The notes under the pieces were generated by a model. It was not told the origin of the DNA, ran no database searches, and saw nothing but the letters and a program-made list of their open reading frames with translations. The translations under genes were made by a program, and so were the position numbers. A DNA stretch of 64,000 bases, taken from contig CAZCTY010000002.1 of the NCBI GenBank assembly GCA_964501945.1, positions 3,973-67,972 of the forward strand. Reading direction: 5' to 3'. Source of the stretch: 21-14-0-10-32-9 sp964501945. GTDB taxonomy: Archaea > Nanobdellota > Nanobdellia > Woesearchaeales > 21-14-0-10-32-9. This document shows, one piece after another, positions 42,567 through 51,949 of the stretch (position 1 is its first letter; every line of letters begins with the position of its first letter).

Positions 42567-44057
42567 TTAGAAATCTTCAACTTTTTTACGTTTAACCTTC
42601 CTAAAAACAGGAGGCGCAGATAAAACCCTACGCTCACGCTTGTTTTTAGTCTCAAACTTAGCACCAGCCCTTGGAAGAGTTAAATCCCCAACGACCCTAA
42701 GCTTAGATTTTAATTTATATGTAAAAATCCTCTCCTCAAAAGGCTCTAATTCATCTAAGTCCCAAAAGAGCATAGTGCCTTTTTTAGATGTCTTCGTAGT
42801 CCGAGACGGCTTAACATGACCTAACTGGTTAGATTCAATGTATGTTGTAATACCTCTAACCTTATCACTTATAGTTAAGTTATTAACACTATTATTAGAC
42901 CTATTCCTAATAAATAACCTAACCCTTAAATTAGAAGAACCCTCTTCCTCGTCCTCATCAACAACAGCTACTTCTTTTTCCACTATAACAGGACTTCTTA
43001 GTTTAAAGTACGCAACAACTAAAGCGATGATTAACAAAATAGCAAACACTAAAGGCCAATAATTAGTAGTTACAGTAATAGTTTTTTTCTCAGTAGGACT
43101 TAAAGTAGGCGTCCAAACCAAGTTATTCTCACCTTCAATCCTCTCAAAACTCGCAGCAGGATCAGAGCGAGAAAACAAGTTTTTAAACCAACTACTAGCA
43201 AGCTTAACCTCAGGGGTAGCTTCCCTATTACCAAAGTTTTCAACTTCAATTACATGATTTACTATGAATAAAGCACTCCTAGACGTATCAAGCTTAGTTG
43301 GAGTAGACGAGTAACCCCTAACAGAAACAGTTTGCCTATCTTGAGATATAACACTATCAGTTCTAGGATAATAAATTTGAGCAACAACTTCATACTCACC
43401 AGGCGCCTTTAAAGGATCCATAGAGAACACAAGCTCTTTTTCAATAGCATCCGCATCAGTTAAATGAGGTCCTGGCGGAATATCAATGACTTGTTCACCT
43501 TCAAATAAGTCACTTCTAATCCTAAGCTCAGCATCCTCAATGTTTAAAGGATTCCTATTTCTAAGTTTTACAAGAACACGAGCATTATCCCTAGGATCAA
43601 TTTCATCAGCTAAAGATAAGGTTGTATTTACATTAGGAACAAAGTCAAAGAACAAACCATCAAAGCTTAGATGAACAGGAATATCAAGAACTTCTCTAAA
43701 TTCTCCGCTACGCACGTTAAGATTTAACCTGTAAACACCAATAGGCGTAGCAGGATTAGGCTTGACACTTAAAATGAAACTGTGCTCTGATGAGGCAGGC
43801 ACTCTGACATTAGACGGATAAGATACCCATTTCAAAGAGTCACTAATAGATAACCCAAATGAGAAAACCTTATCAACCGGTTCAAGATTTGTAATAGTTA
43901 TATTATATTTAGCAGTCTCATCAGGACTTATCCTAAAATCAATATTCTCCCTTTCAATTAAAACATCCGATGCAGAAACACTCGGAATAAACGCAAAAAA
44001 AAGCGCTAATAAAAACAATACAAACACGTTAAATAGTAGTGACTTCTTTAATACCAT
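42567..44057 (-). CDS. exported Ig-like membrane protein with cytoplasmic domain
   Basis: A 496-residue protein with a signal peptide (residues ~6-29), about 300 extracellular residues with two to three beta-sandwich modules (YNITITNLEPVDKVFSFGL, ARVLVKLRNRNPLNIEDAEL, HVIEVENFGNREATPEVKL), a single membrane helix at ~334-353 and a ~140-residue cytoplasmic part with another beta-rich repeat and a basic tail. I recognise no named family; the modules resemble NEW3/DUF11-like domains of cell-surface proteins. GGGAGGG precedes the ATG. It may couple the envelope to something inside the cell. Confidence 0.7.
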   Translation of the reverse strand: MVLKKSLLFNVFVLFLLALFFAFIPSVSASDVLIERENIDFRISPDETAKYNITITNLEPVDKVFSFGLSISDSLKWVSYPSNVRVPASSEHSFILSVKPNPATPIGVYRLNLNVRSGEFREVLDIPVHLSFDGLFFDFVPNVNTTLSLADEIDPRDNARVLVKLRNRNPLNIEDAELRIRSDLFEGEQVIDIPPGPHLTDADAIEKELVFSMDPLKAPGEYEVVAQIYYPRTDSVISQDRQTVSVRGYSSTPTKLDTSRSALFIVNHVIEVENFGNREATPEVKLASSWFKNLFSRSDPAASFERIEGENNLVWTPTLSPTEKKTITVTTNYWPLVFAILLIIALVVAYFKLRSPVIVEKEVAVVDEDEEEGSSNLRVRLFIRNRSNNSVNNLTISDKVRGITTYIESNQLGHVKPSRTTKTSKKGTMLFWDLDELEPFEERIFTYKLKSKLRVVGDLTLPRAGAKFETKNKRERRVLSAPPVFRKVKRKKVEDF

Positions 44058-44157
44058 TATAAATTCCCTCCCTAGTATAATACATAAGATACGAAATACT
44101 ATTTAAATATTTTTCTTTGAAAGCGCAAAAAAGAACGAAAATAAAAGATAAAACAAG

Positions 44158-46146
44158 TTATTCATATACAATATCGTATTTTACAAGGAAACAATCAGCA
44201 TCATCTTTAATGTTTGTAAACCTTTTTAATTTCTCAAGAAACGCATCCAAATCCAACGAAGAAGATAATTCCTCAGAGAATTGAATTTCCTCATATTTTA
44301 TCTCATCATGATTTGCAAACCTTGAGAGCTTTGAGAAAATAAAATCATCAGATAAAACAAAAAAACCATCTCTGCGAGATAAAAAACCCCTATCCAATAA
44401 ATTGTTGAGCTTTTCTTTAATACCAAAAGATAACCCTAGCTTTTGAATTAAATCCTCCTCACGAAATTTCTTGTTACTGAATGCAAACCTTAAAATACTA
44501 ATTTCTATGCTATCAAGATTTTTAAGATCAGGAATTTTTTTAGATAAAAAATCATTTTTATCAACAATTACCTCACCTGAAACAAGCTCAACGAGTAATG
44601 AATACTCCCCTTGCTTGTCTTGACATGAAAACTTTTTGCAAGGAACAAGAATGTTTTTAATTTGCCCAATAGGCTTTTGACTCATAAGCATTAAATCTTT
44701 ATGAGAAATATTAGGCTTTATTAAAGGCAAAACTTTTTTTTCATCAAAACTAGAAACTTTTTCCATAAAGTCCTCCTGCTTAGGCTCAAGTATTGAGTGA
44801 GCCTTACCACCATGAAGACTTAGCCTTGGACGAACATTTACAAAGAGAGGAACTTCTGTTAAGCCAGTTATTAAAGCAGTACCAATAGGTAAGTTCTGAA
44901 TTTCTTTTTCAGCAGAACTTGTAAGACCCTCAACGGATGCACTAAGCGCCTTTAAATCATTAGGATTTGTAACTTTTAAAATAAGCTGAGTAGAACATTG
45001 ACTTATAACAGATTTATCAACACGCGCAGGCCTTTGACTTATAGCACAAAGACCAAGACCGAACTTACGACCCTCTGATGCAATGTTTCGAATAATCTTA
45101 CTCGCCTTAGTCTCACCGAAACTACGCTCAGGACAATAGTTATGAGCCTCTTCAACGATTAAGAAAAAAGGAGGAACTTTGTTTTTTTTACGAAGCTCAA
45201 ATAAATCTTTACAAAGCTTGTACACGATTATTTCTTGAACATCAGGATTTATACCTTTAAGATTTATGATACTTGCTTTACCAGGCTTTAAAAACTCAGA
45301 GTAAGGCACAGGAGTTCCAGAAAAAATATTCATATCCTTTAAGTGCTCAATCATACTCATAATACTCCACTTAGCAGAACTCTCCTCCATCTCCAAAGCA
45401 TGCATTATAGAATTAAAATCAGACGTGCGCGCAGTTTTAAGCGCGCTGTATAAAAGAGCGAGCTGAGTATTAGACATCTTACCAGGCATTAGATGAACAA
45501 GTTCTTGCTTATCAGAAGTCCTCGGAAGCCTTAGAGGACGCGCGCCTTTAACAATTTCACTATCACCAAATTCTAAGATGTCAAAAGATGCAGGCTTTAA
45601 ATCAAGCCCAGCAAGTTTTTCAAGCTCACCTTCAACATCATTTTTAAACCTTAATGAAGAATACTCACCGTGAGGATCAATTATTAATAAAGGAATGTTA
45701 CGCTTAATCATTTCCTCAAGTAAAACGCCGACAGCATAAGATTTACCAGAACCAGATTTTGCGAGAACAGCTAAGTGCATGGATAAGACCTTGTTTAAAT
45801 CTAATGAAACTTTTATGTCCTTACCCTCAAGCTCACCTAAAAAAGCACCCTCATCACCATGAATTTTTATGATTTCCTCGATGAAATCATCTTGAGCTTC
45901 AAGAACCTCAGAACCGATATCTAACGGGATTCTAAGCTTTTTAACAATACCATCTTCCCTAAACCCAATGATTTGACAATAAGCAGTCGTAGAATTTAAC
46001 TCTTTAAATACCTCAACTACTTGAGCTAAGACATAACCATACGCATTATGCATTACTTGAACATACTCAAATTTTTTAGGTTCAGTCTCCGCAATGAAAG
46101 TGAAGTCATTAGTCGTAGATTTTCCAGATATCTTGCCAAGAATCAT
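44158..46146 (-). CDS. herA: HerA-like bipolar DNA helicase/ATPase
   Basis: FtsK-HerA-superfamily ATPase. An N-terminal HAS-barrel-like beta region leads to Walker A AKSGSGKSYAVGVLLEEM (~129-146), LLIIDPHGEYSSL, Walker B FFLIVEEAHNYCPE and RNIASEGRKFGLGLCAISQRP. It is longer (662) than typical HerA (~500) because of a C-terminal extension with a wHTH-like part (DSIEISILRFAFSNKKFREED). HerA normally works with the nuclease NurA, but no nurA-like gene lies in this window. End resection is the family role; DNA packaging or another translocase role is possible. Confidence 0.85.
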   Translation of the reverse strand: MILGKISGKSTTNDFTFIAETEPKKFEYVQVMHNAYGYVLAQVVEVFKELNSTTAYCQIIGFREDGIVKKLRIPLDIGSEVLEAQDDFIEEIIKIHGDEGAFLGELEGKDIKVSLDLNKVLSMHLAVLAKSGSGKSYAVGVLLEEMIKRNIPLLIIDPHGEYSSLRFKNDVEGELEKLAGLDLKPASFDILEFGDSEIVKGARPLRLPRTSDKQELVHLMPGKMSNTQLALLYSALKTARTSDFNSIMHALEMEESSAKWSIMSMIEHLKDMNIFSGTPVPYSEFLKPGKASIINLKGINPDVQEIIVYKLCKDLFELRKKNKVPPFFLIVEEAHNYCPERSFGETKASKIIRNIASEGRKFGLGLCAISQRPARVDKSVISQCSTQLILKVTNPNDLKALSASVEGLTSSAEKEIQNLPIGTALITGLTEVPLFVNVRPRLSLHGGKAHSILEPKQEDFMEKVSSFDEKKVLPLIKPNISHKDLMLMSQKPIGQIKNILVPCKKFSCQDKQGEYSLLVELVSGEVIVDKNDFLSKKIPDLKNLDSIEISILRFAFSNKKFREEDLIQKLGLSFGIKEKLNNLLDRGFLSRRDGFFVLSDDFIFSKLSRFANHDEIKYEEIQFSEELSSSLDLDAFLEKLKRFTNIKDDADCFLVKYDIVYE

Positions 46147-46222
46147 AAAAACCAAGAATAAAGTTCTTATTTATATTAGTTTGCACTAAAAGAAAAATTA
46201 ATAAAAAAAAATAAAAAAAAAG

Positions 46223-46447
46223 TTATTTTTGATGAGGCTTCAACCTTTTAATCCCCATAGGCAAAACTCCTTGCTCAAACTCTTTTTTAGCAATATCTAA
46301 AGGATTATACTTTAATTCCTCTAATTGCTTTTTTGAGAGCTTGATTAAAAAAGGAGCACCCATGCTGATTTGAAGAGCTCTCGCCCCAATCAATCTAGCT
46401 TTCTCATATTTAGTAATATGGCCTTTTGGAAGATCAATTTTAACCAT
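46223..46447 (-). CDS. rpoK: RNA polymerase subunit K (Rpo6)
   Basis: A 74-residue homologue of Rpb6/omega, which latches the largest subunit. TKYEKARLIGARALQISMGAPFLI and PLDIAKKEFEQGVLPMGIKR are the family signatures. GAGGTGA precedes the ATG. It directly follows rrp42, one base after its stop, and so belongs to the exosome operon, in the place where many archaea have rpl37ae. Confidence 0.94.
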   Translation of the reverse strand: MVKIDLPKGHITKYEKARLIGARALQISMGAPFLIKLSKKQLEELKYNPLDIAKKEFEQGVLPMGIKRLKPHQK

Positions 46448-47233
46448 TTATTTCACCTCATCAATTAAAGCTCTGAGCTTTTTAGATGTGCTTATTGCTA
46501 AATCCACCATTTTCTCAACGTCGCTAATAGATAGAGAAGAATTTCCGCCTTTTTGCAAAGCACAAATCTTATCATCTTCTAAGACAGTAACAGTTAGGCG
46601 CGCATCAACAGCTTTCTCTTCCTCATCTGTAGGATCAACGATGAACAAATCCCCGATTTTACAAACAGTTACAGGAATAGGCACCTTTTGCATCTTTAAA
46701 GTTTCTTTAGATTTAGAATGATAATCAACGTTTCCATCCTTATCAACTTCAGGGAACCTCGCATTTTTAAGCGCAGCAATAGCCGCAACACCGCCAATGT
46801 CAATGAGATTACCATCATAGTTTAAAGGAACAACATCAATTGCAACCATCCAAACTTTCTCACCTTTCTCAACACAAAGAGATTTAGTGTCAAAAGATTT
46901 ACTCTCACGAATACCCCTATCAATAACCCTCGCAGTTTCAATAGATTCAATACTTGGAGGGCCAGACTCAAAGTTAGGACTGCTAATAGGTAATAATTCA
47001 GAATTTACCATTAAAACCCCATCCTCCGGAGTGTCAGGGTAAGGAGTTCCTAAAGACATTTTAACCCCTGCTAGAACTTCTGCCTCACCACAAATAATTT
47101 TAGCAGAACCCTCAGCAGTAGATAAAAAACCAGCCTCAATGTTAATAGGTCTCAGCTCTTCAAGACCTCGACCATCAATTCTAATACCTTTTTTTAACGC
47201 GTTTCGTATATGTTCTTTTACTTCATGATTCAT
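46448..47233 (-). CDS. rrp42: exosome subunit Rrp42
   Basis: RNase PH-fold subunit without catalytic activity that forms the hexameric exosome ring with Rrp41. GIRIDGRGLEELRPINIEAG, GEAEVLAGVKMSLGTPYPDTP and RVIDRGIRESKSFD match archaeal Rrp42. The 261 residues are a usual length. It lies 10 bp after rrp41 and directly before rpoK. Confidence 0.93.
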   Translation of the reverse strand: MNHEVKEHIRNALKKGIRIDGRGLEELRPINIEAGFLSTAEGSAKIICGEAEVLAGVKMSLGTPYPDTPEDGVLMVNSELLPISSPNFESGPPSIESIETARVIDRGIRESKSFDTKSLCVEKGEKVWMVAIDVVPLNYDGNLIDIGGVAAIAALKNARFPEVDKDGNVDYHSKSKETLKMQKVPIPVTVCKIGDLFIVDPTDEEEKAVDARLTVTVLEDDKICALQKGGNSSLSISDVEKMVDLAISTSKKLRALIDEVK

Positions 47234-47243
47234 TGTGAATACC

Positions 47244-47948
47244 TCATACTTTTTTATACTTATTTTTCAAAGCATCTCTTTGAACTTCAGCAATTTTTTT
47301 AAGAGCAGGCTTTACCATTTCCATGCCCTCAAATAAATCTTCCCTTGAAACTATACCATCCATTTGAAGAAGAGTTATCTCCTCAGTGCTTGGAATCATA
47401 GCCACAGGGACATCAGCCGCTTCGTTTTCATCCATGTGCTCCTCAGGACCATCAAGGTCTACAAGCAAATTACCTCTAACCATGCCAAAAGAGACAGATG
47501 CAACCATGTCTTTCATAGTTATACCCGCATCAGCTAGAGCAATAGCTGCAGCGCAAATACCTGCGCACCTACTACCCGCGTTGGTTTGAGGCAACTCAAT
47601 GAAAACATCAACTACTGTATTAGGATAATCCCTCAAATCAAGAACAGGCCTCAAAGATTTCTCTGTAACCATGCTAATTTCCTTACTCCGACGAGACGGA
47701 CCAGGTCTAACCCTATCCCCATCACCAGAGAATGGAAGCATACTATAATTACACCTAAGAACGCCCGCCTTAGGATCTTGCAAGAACTTCGGATGAAGCT
47801 CACGCGGACCATAAACCGCTGCATAAGCCTCAGTGTTCCCAATTTTAAAACGAGCAGAACCATCCGCTTTTTTAATAACGCCCGCCTCAGCTTCAATAGG
47901 ACGAGGCTCATCAAATTTTCTTTTACTAGGTCTTTCAAATTTAGTCAT
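47244..47948 (-). CDS. rrp41: exosome catalytic subunit Rrp41
   Basis: Phosphorolytic 3'-5' exoribonuclease subunit. The RNase PH fold is clear from GSARFKIGNTEAYAAVYGPRE, MLPFSGDGDRVRPGPSRRSKE, and QTNAGSRCAGICAAAIALAD; the catalytic Asp is in ADVPVAMIPSTEE. A perfect AGGTGAT is five bases before the ATG, which overlaps the rrp4 stop by four bases. Together with Rrp42 and Rrp4 the complete ring and cap are encoded here. Confidence 0.94.
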   Translation of the reverse strand: MTKFERPSKRKFDEPRPIEAEAGVIKKADGSARFKIGNTEAYAAVYGPRELHPKFLQDPKAGVLRCNYSMLPFSGDGDRVRPGPSRRSKEISMVTEKSLRPVLDLRDYPNTVVDVFIELPQTNAGSRCAGICAAAIALADAGITMKDMVASVSFGMVRGNLLVDLDGPEEHMDENEAADVPVAMIPSTEEITLLQMDGIVSREDLFEGMEMVKPALKKIAEVQRDALKNKYKKV

Positions 47949-48694
47949 TGTTGATCACCTTGATTATTTTGAGAATCATCGTTCTCTTTTTCTTCTAAAT
48001 CAATTTTTTTACCAGTTTTCTTTTCAAGAAACTCTTTAATTTTATCAGTCATGCCCTGATGATGACTTTCAGCTTCAATTTTTTTGATTGTCTCAGATAC
48101 AAGTACTTCCATTTCAGGAGAACCTTCAAACCAAATCACACCGTTTTGACCAATCATAATCTTACACTCAGTAGCGTTTTTAATCATAGAAACCATAGAA
48201 CCTTTTTTACCGATGATTCTTGGAACCTTGCTAGGATTAACTCTCATAATCCTACCACCCCTAAGCTTTTTGAGACCAGGGCCTTTTGCAGTTACATCAA
48301 TTAAATTTTGACTTGTAACATTTGTAATTTTAACCATTACATAATCTTCTAAATTGAAATACCTAGTAAGATCTGCTCCTTTTGCAATAAAGTCAAAACT
48401 AGCATCTTTTAGAGGTAGAACCGCGGAGTAAGGACAATTAATGTCAAGCCTCCAACCACTCATTAAAATGTCATCTACTTTACCAATAATGACATCATTT
48501 TTTTGAGGTAAATACCTCCCACTCATAGGGATAGTTCTCAAAACCTTACCTTCAACTGCAAGCAAGCCAAGCCTGTTTGCAAGTATTTCATCATTTAACC
48601 TATACGTCCCATTACTAGGCAAATACTCAAGCCCCTTGGCAAGTACTTGGCCCGGGACTACAACTTCTTTGTCTTTTGCTAATAATTCTCCCAT
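47945..48694 (-). CDS. rrp4: exosome RNA-binding cap subunit Rrp4
   Basis: Cap protein that threads RNA into the exosome ring. It has the N-terminal domain (VVPGQVLAKGLEYLPSNGTY), an S1 domain (VDDILMSGWRLDINCPYSAVL) and a KH domain with VPRIIGKKGSMVSMIKNATE. The C-terminus ends in an acidic, Asn/Gln-rich tail. AAAGGTGA precedes the ATG. No csl4 or dnaG gene is seen in the window. Confidence 0.93.
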   Translation of the reverse strand: MGELLAKDKEVVVPGQVLAKGLEYLPSNGTYRLNDEILANRLGLLAVEGKVLRTIPMSGRYLPQKNDVIIGKVDDILMSGWRLDINCPYSAVLPLKDASFDFIAKGADLTRYFNLEDYVMVKITNVTSQNLIDVTAKGPGLKKLRGGRIMRVNPSKVPRIIGKKGSMVSMIKNATECKIMIGQNGVIWFEGSPEMEVLVSETIKKIEAESHHQGMTDKIKEFLEKKTGKKIDLEEKENDDSQNNQGDQQ

Positions 48695-48728
48695 TTTATT
48701 TTTTCACCTTTCATATTTTTTAAAAATA

Positions 48729-49457
48729 TTATTTCATTAAATCAACTTCAGCAGAGCCCTTTGTTTTAGCACCTAACTCCTCCATTATATCAGCATAAAT
48801 CCCCGCGGGAACTTTAAGCTTGCAAACAAAAGAGCCATCACTAAGCCAATCCTCAGATTCTATTTTCCCCTGATTCCTTAAATAGCCTTGAAGCTTTGCA
48901 GCATATTGAACAGGCAACCTGATCTGCAAAGTTTTCTCCTCTATCCTAATAGGAATTACAGGTTTTAGCTTAGAGACAATTTCCTGAATTTGATCATCAG
49001 CACTCTTATACTCATCAATTTTCACCTTAGCCTCTTCCATAGCCGATTCAATCCTAGTAGATGGATGAGGAAGACCCGATTTAGGATCAATTGCGAGCCT
49101 GTGAATTTTGTAAATAATTTTCTTTTTCTTCTCCTCTCTGAGTTTTTCACGATGCTCAGCAGATAATTGAATTTCGCCTTGCTGAATAATTTTCAAAGCA
49201 ACCTTAAAGTTATCAGTTGTTAAGAAAACTTTCTCCAAATCCACCTCGGATGCAAGCGTGCCTTTTTTAGCATCAGAGAAAATATTTTCAGATTTTAATA
49301 ATTCAGATAAGTCTTCAAGAGAATCAGAACCCTTGTTTTTGAAATCTATTGCAAGATCAGGATCTACAACTATCTCAAATGTTTTCCCAAACTTTTGAAA
49401 CCTAACAAGGTTAAATTGAACTTTTTCATGCGTGAATATTTTTTCACCAACTCTCAT
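48729..49457 (-). CDS. ribosome maturation protein SBDS (Sdo1 homologue)
   Basis: Releases the anti-association factor from nascent large subunits together with an EF-2-type GTPase. The three domains are seen: an N-terminal FYSH domain (FNLVRFQKFGKTFEIVVDPD), a helical middle (PKSGLPHPSTRIESAMEEAK) and a C-terminal ferredoxin-like domain. GAGGTGG four bases before the ATG at 49457 sets the start. The place between rrp4 and psmA is the classical archaeal order. Confidence 0.93.
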   Translation of the reverse strand: MRVGEKIFTHEKVQFNLVRFQKFGKTFEIVVDPDLAIDFKNKGSDSLEDLSELLKSENIFSDAKKGTLASEVDLEKVFLTTDNFKVALKIIQQGEIQLSAEHREKLREEKKKKIIYKIHRLAIDPKSGLPHPSTRIESAMEEAKVKIDEYKSADDQIQEIVSKLKPVIPIRIEEKTLQIRLPVQYAAKLQGYLRNQGKIESEDWLSDGSFVCKLKVPAGIYADIMEELGAKTKGSAEVDLMK

Positions 49458-49479
49458 AAAGACCACCTCAAATTATTAT

Positions 49480-50196
49480 TTATTTACAAAATTTTTCAAG
49501 TTTCTCTTTTGAAACTTTTTCCATCTCTTTTGTTTTTAGAGGAATCACAGCCGCATCAAGCCTTTCTGCTTTAAAGTTATCATTTAAAACTTTTTTAAGC
49601 ATTTTAATTGCAAGCTGCAAACCCTCATCCATAGTCATATCTTCTTTGTACTCAGCGTGCAACATTTCCTCAATGTCTTGCTCGCCTTCCCCGATAACAG
49701 TTGCTTTATATTGATAGTAAAGCCCAGTTGGATCAGTTTCAAATAAAGACATGCCTGTTGAGTCAATCCCTGCAACTAATAAAGATATACCAAAAGGTCT
49801 CAGACCACCAGATTGAGTGCAAAGTTGCTTTAAATTACACATATCTTTTATTATCGCGATGTTATCAATAGGATTATCATATTCAACGCGGTGCTGCTGA
49901 GCTTTTACTTGAGAACGCTCAACTAATACACGAGCATCAGATAGTATACCCGCAGCTGTTGCCATTATGTGATCATCGATTTTGAATATTTTCTCTATCG
50001 CATCAGGAACAACTAACTTATCAATTAATCTTTTATCCGTTACAAGTATTACCCCGTCTTTACAAACCATGCCAATAGCTGTGTTTCCAAGACGAACAGT
50101 TCTCTTAGCATATTCAACTTGTAATAAACGCCCGTCAGGACTGAACATAGTTATTGCACGGTCATAACCCATCATTTGGTGTTGTACTGGTTCCAT
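49480..50196 (-). CDS. psmA: 20S proteasome alpha subunit
   Basis: Outer-ring subunit of the archaeal proteasome. YDRAITMFSPDGRLLQVEYAKRTVR-type sequence at the N-terminus (split here: GYDRAITMFSPDGRLLQVEY, then AKR) is the alpha-type signature, and QSGGLRPFGISLLVAGID follows. There is no catalytic Thr, as expected for alpha. GGAGGT lies nine bases before the ATG. The beta subunit gene is not in this window. Confidence 0.95.
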   Translation of the reverse strand: MEPVQHQMMGYDRAITMFSPDGRLLQVEYAKRTVRLGNTAIGMVCKDGVILVTDKRLIDKLVVPDAIEKIFKIDDHIMATAAGILSDARVLVERSQVKAQQHRVEYDNPIDNIAIIKDMCNLKQLCTQSGGLRPFGISLLVAGIDSTGMSLFETDPTGLYYQYKATVIGEGEQDIEEMLHAEYKEDMTMDEGLQLAIKMLKKVLNDNFKAERLDAAVIPLKTKEMEKVSKEKLEKFCK

Positions 50197-50204
50197 TCTT
50201 ATTC

Positions 50205-50555
50205 TTACCTCCTATTACTCCTAGGTTCATCTCTGGCTTTGTTTACAGAGCCAGAAACCTTATTTGTTTTAAGTATTACCTTATTCGAGCCAAGCTCGTC
50301 TATAAAAAGAAGAGATGCTTTTACACGATCAAGATATTTTGCAGACACCCTGATCATAGCTTTATCATCTTTAAAGTCAAGAGGAATGATTCCTGCACCT
50401 GCAGCATCAAAAATTCCTAGATGATAATTAATTTTTTCCACGAGTTCTCGCAGAGGCCTTCCAATATATGAACCTTTTTCTAAATTTACCAATTCTATGT
50501 TCATATACCTTTTTTTTTCTTTAATGCTAGGCATAAGACCTTTTATTCGTCTCAT
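50205..50555 (-). CDS. rnp2: ribonuclease P protein component 2 (Pop5/Rnp2)
   Basis: Protein subunit of the archaeal tRNA 5'-processing enzyme. SIKEKKRYMNIELVNLEKG, LGIFDAAGAGIIPLDFKDDK, MIRVSAKYLDRVKASLLFID and KVSGSVNKA follow the Pop5 pattern. AGGTGAT is four bases before the ATG at 50555, so the in-frame GTG at 50564 is not used. It is the first gene of the exosome/proteasome block, eight bases ahead of psmA. Confidence 0.85.
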   Translation of the reverse strand: MRRIKGLMPSIKEKKRYMNIELVNLEKGSYIGRPLRELVEKINYHLGIFDAAGAGIIPLDFKDDKAMIRVSAKYLDRVKASLLFIDELGSNKVILKTNKVSGSVNKARDEPRSNRR

Positions 50556-50581
50556 AATAATCACCTAGAAGAACCAACCCT

Positions 50582-50700
50582 CTCTCCATTCTTCTTCGTA
50601 TATGACGGGGAAACAAAAAATCGTTTATAAAGTTTTGTTTTTAATAGAATAATAAATGTTTTTTAGTTATTGCTGAGTAATAAATATTATAAATGGAGAG
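50582..50700. repeat. 9-bp inverted repeat in the divergent promoter region
   Basis: CTCTCCATT (50582-50590) and AATGGAGAG (50692-50700) are perfect inverted copies about 100 bp apart between rnp2 and the transglycosylase gene. The region also has TATA-like TTTATAAAG near 50624 (for rnp2) and ATATTATAAAT near 50684-50694 (for the plus-strand gene). The repeat may be chance in so short a match. Confidence 0.3.
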
Positions 50701-50775
50701 TGATTTCTTAACACATAAAGCTTACACAAAAACTGTTGTGATTTAATTCAATTAATTTAAGTGAGAGGTCAATAC

Positions 50776-51900
50776 ATGAAGCTTAGACACAGAGAAATAG
50801 TTAATTCAGCGTGCATTTCAGCACTCCTAGTTATTAATGCAGCGAATTTTACAGAAGGAGATGAGCCTAGCTTGAAGTATTTGAGAAATGCAAAGAATAC
50901 TTTAGAGACTGCTGTGAATAAAATGCCGAATTTTAGTGAAGGTTTTAAGAGAACATCTGATTTTTTTTTAAAAACGAAAGATAAATTAAAAGATGTCGCG
51001 AGTAGAATTGATTTTGGCCAAGATACAGATGAGGAATATTTTGAAAACGATAGCTTTGATTATGAAGCTTTGATTAATCGCGCATTAAAAAGCGATGAAC
51101 ATAACCTTGTTGATTCTGTTATAAAATTTGTTCCAAAAGATTTCCTTAGAGAATACATAGATAATGAAGCAAAAAATAGCAATCCTAATTATAATCGCTT
51201 AATGCTCGCATCAAGAACAGGCGAGGAAATTAGAGATAAGCGATTTAATAGCGGAAGAAATTTTAATGAATCACTTAGAAATATGGCCGCGAGTGCGAAT
51301 GTTAGACCTGGATCTTTTGGAAGCCGAGGAGAACTTAAAGAATTTTTAGATTTGTATAAAGATGATTTCGTAGAGGTTGCAAAAGAGTATGATTTAAATC
51401 CTTCTCTGCTCGCAAGCATTGCAAGCGTTGAGAGTCGAGGAAGAACGTTTACAATTTCAAATACAGGAGCACTCGGAGCGTTTGGACAGACAAGCTATGC
51501 ATATATGCCTCAAACTAATTGGTTTGATGGAAATGGACGAGATGCAATAAATCCTTTTCATACATTAGAGGCCATGGATAGAGCCGGCGATATGATTAGA
51601 GGATTAATTGATTTATATGCACGAGTTGATGATGAACACCACACATTAGCATTAACAACATACAATCAAGGAGAAGCCGTTGTTAATAGAGCCATAAGAT
51701 TGGCAAGACAAGAAGGCATTTTTGAACCTAAAAAAATAATTCAACACACAAATAATACAAGACGAGATAGAAATATTTTTTCAATCGCAACACGTGAGGG
51801 AAGAAATTACTCCGCGCATATTCAAAGAGAAAATGTTATTATGAGCGAGTATTTTAATACTCAATTTGATAATCTTGCAAATACTCATTCATATGAATAG
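50776..51900 (+). CDS. exported SLT-type lytic transglycosylase-like protein
   Basis: About 374 residues. A weak hydrophobic N-terminal stretch (IVNSACISALLVINAANF) looks like an export signal. A helical region of ~150 residues follows, then a goose-type lysozyme/SLT domain from ~190: catalytic Glu219 in ASVESRG, GALGAFGQ (equivalent of GxxGLMQ), and TYNQGEAVV (equivalent of AYNxG). Family members cleave glycan strands of peptidoglycan, which archaea lack. AGAGGT precedes the ATG at 50776; the GTG at 50761 is in frame. Its codons are richer in T and G than other plus-strand genes here, which may mark recent acquisition or inversion. Confidence 0.82.
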   Translation: MKLRHREIVNSACISALLVINAANFTEGDEPSLKYLRNAKNTLETAVNKMPNFSEGFKRTSDFFLKTKDKLKDVASRIDFGQDTDEEYFENDSFDYEALINRALKSDEHNLVDSVIKFVPKDFLREYIDNEAKNSNPNYNRLMLASRTGEEIRDKRFNSGRNFNESLRNMAASANVRPGSFGSRGELKEFLDLYKDDFVEVAKEYDLNPSLLASIASVESRGRTFTISNTGALGAFGQTSYAYMPQTNWFDGNGRDAINPFHTLEAMDRAGDMIRGLIDLYARVDDEHHTLALTTYNQGEAVVNRAIRLARQEGIFEPKKIIQHTNNTRRDRNIFSIATREGRNYSAHIQRENVIMSEYFNTQFDNLANTHSYE

Positions 51901-51949
51901 AAAACAATAAAAATGAGAAGAACAATACATAAGTATATAGGTGATTTAT

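Noticed and set aside
50582..50700. Idea that the rnp2/SLT intergenic region holds a structured RNA closed by the 9-bp inverted repeat
   Set aside because: Apart from the repeat I could build no convincing helix set; TATA-like elements explain the region better.
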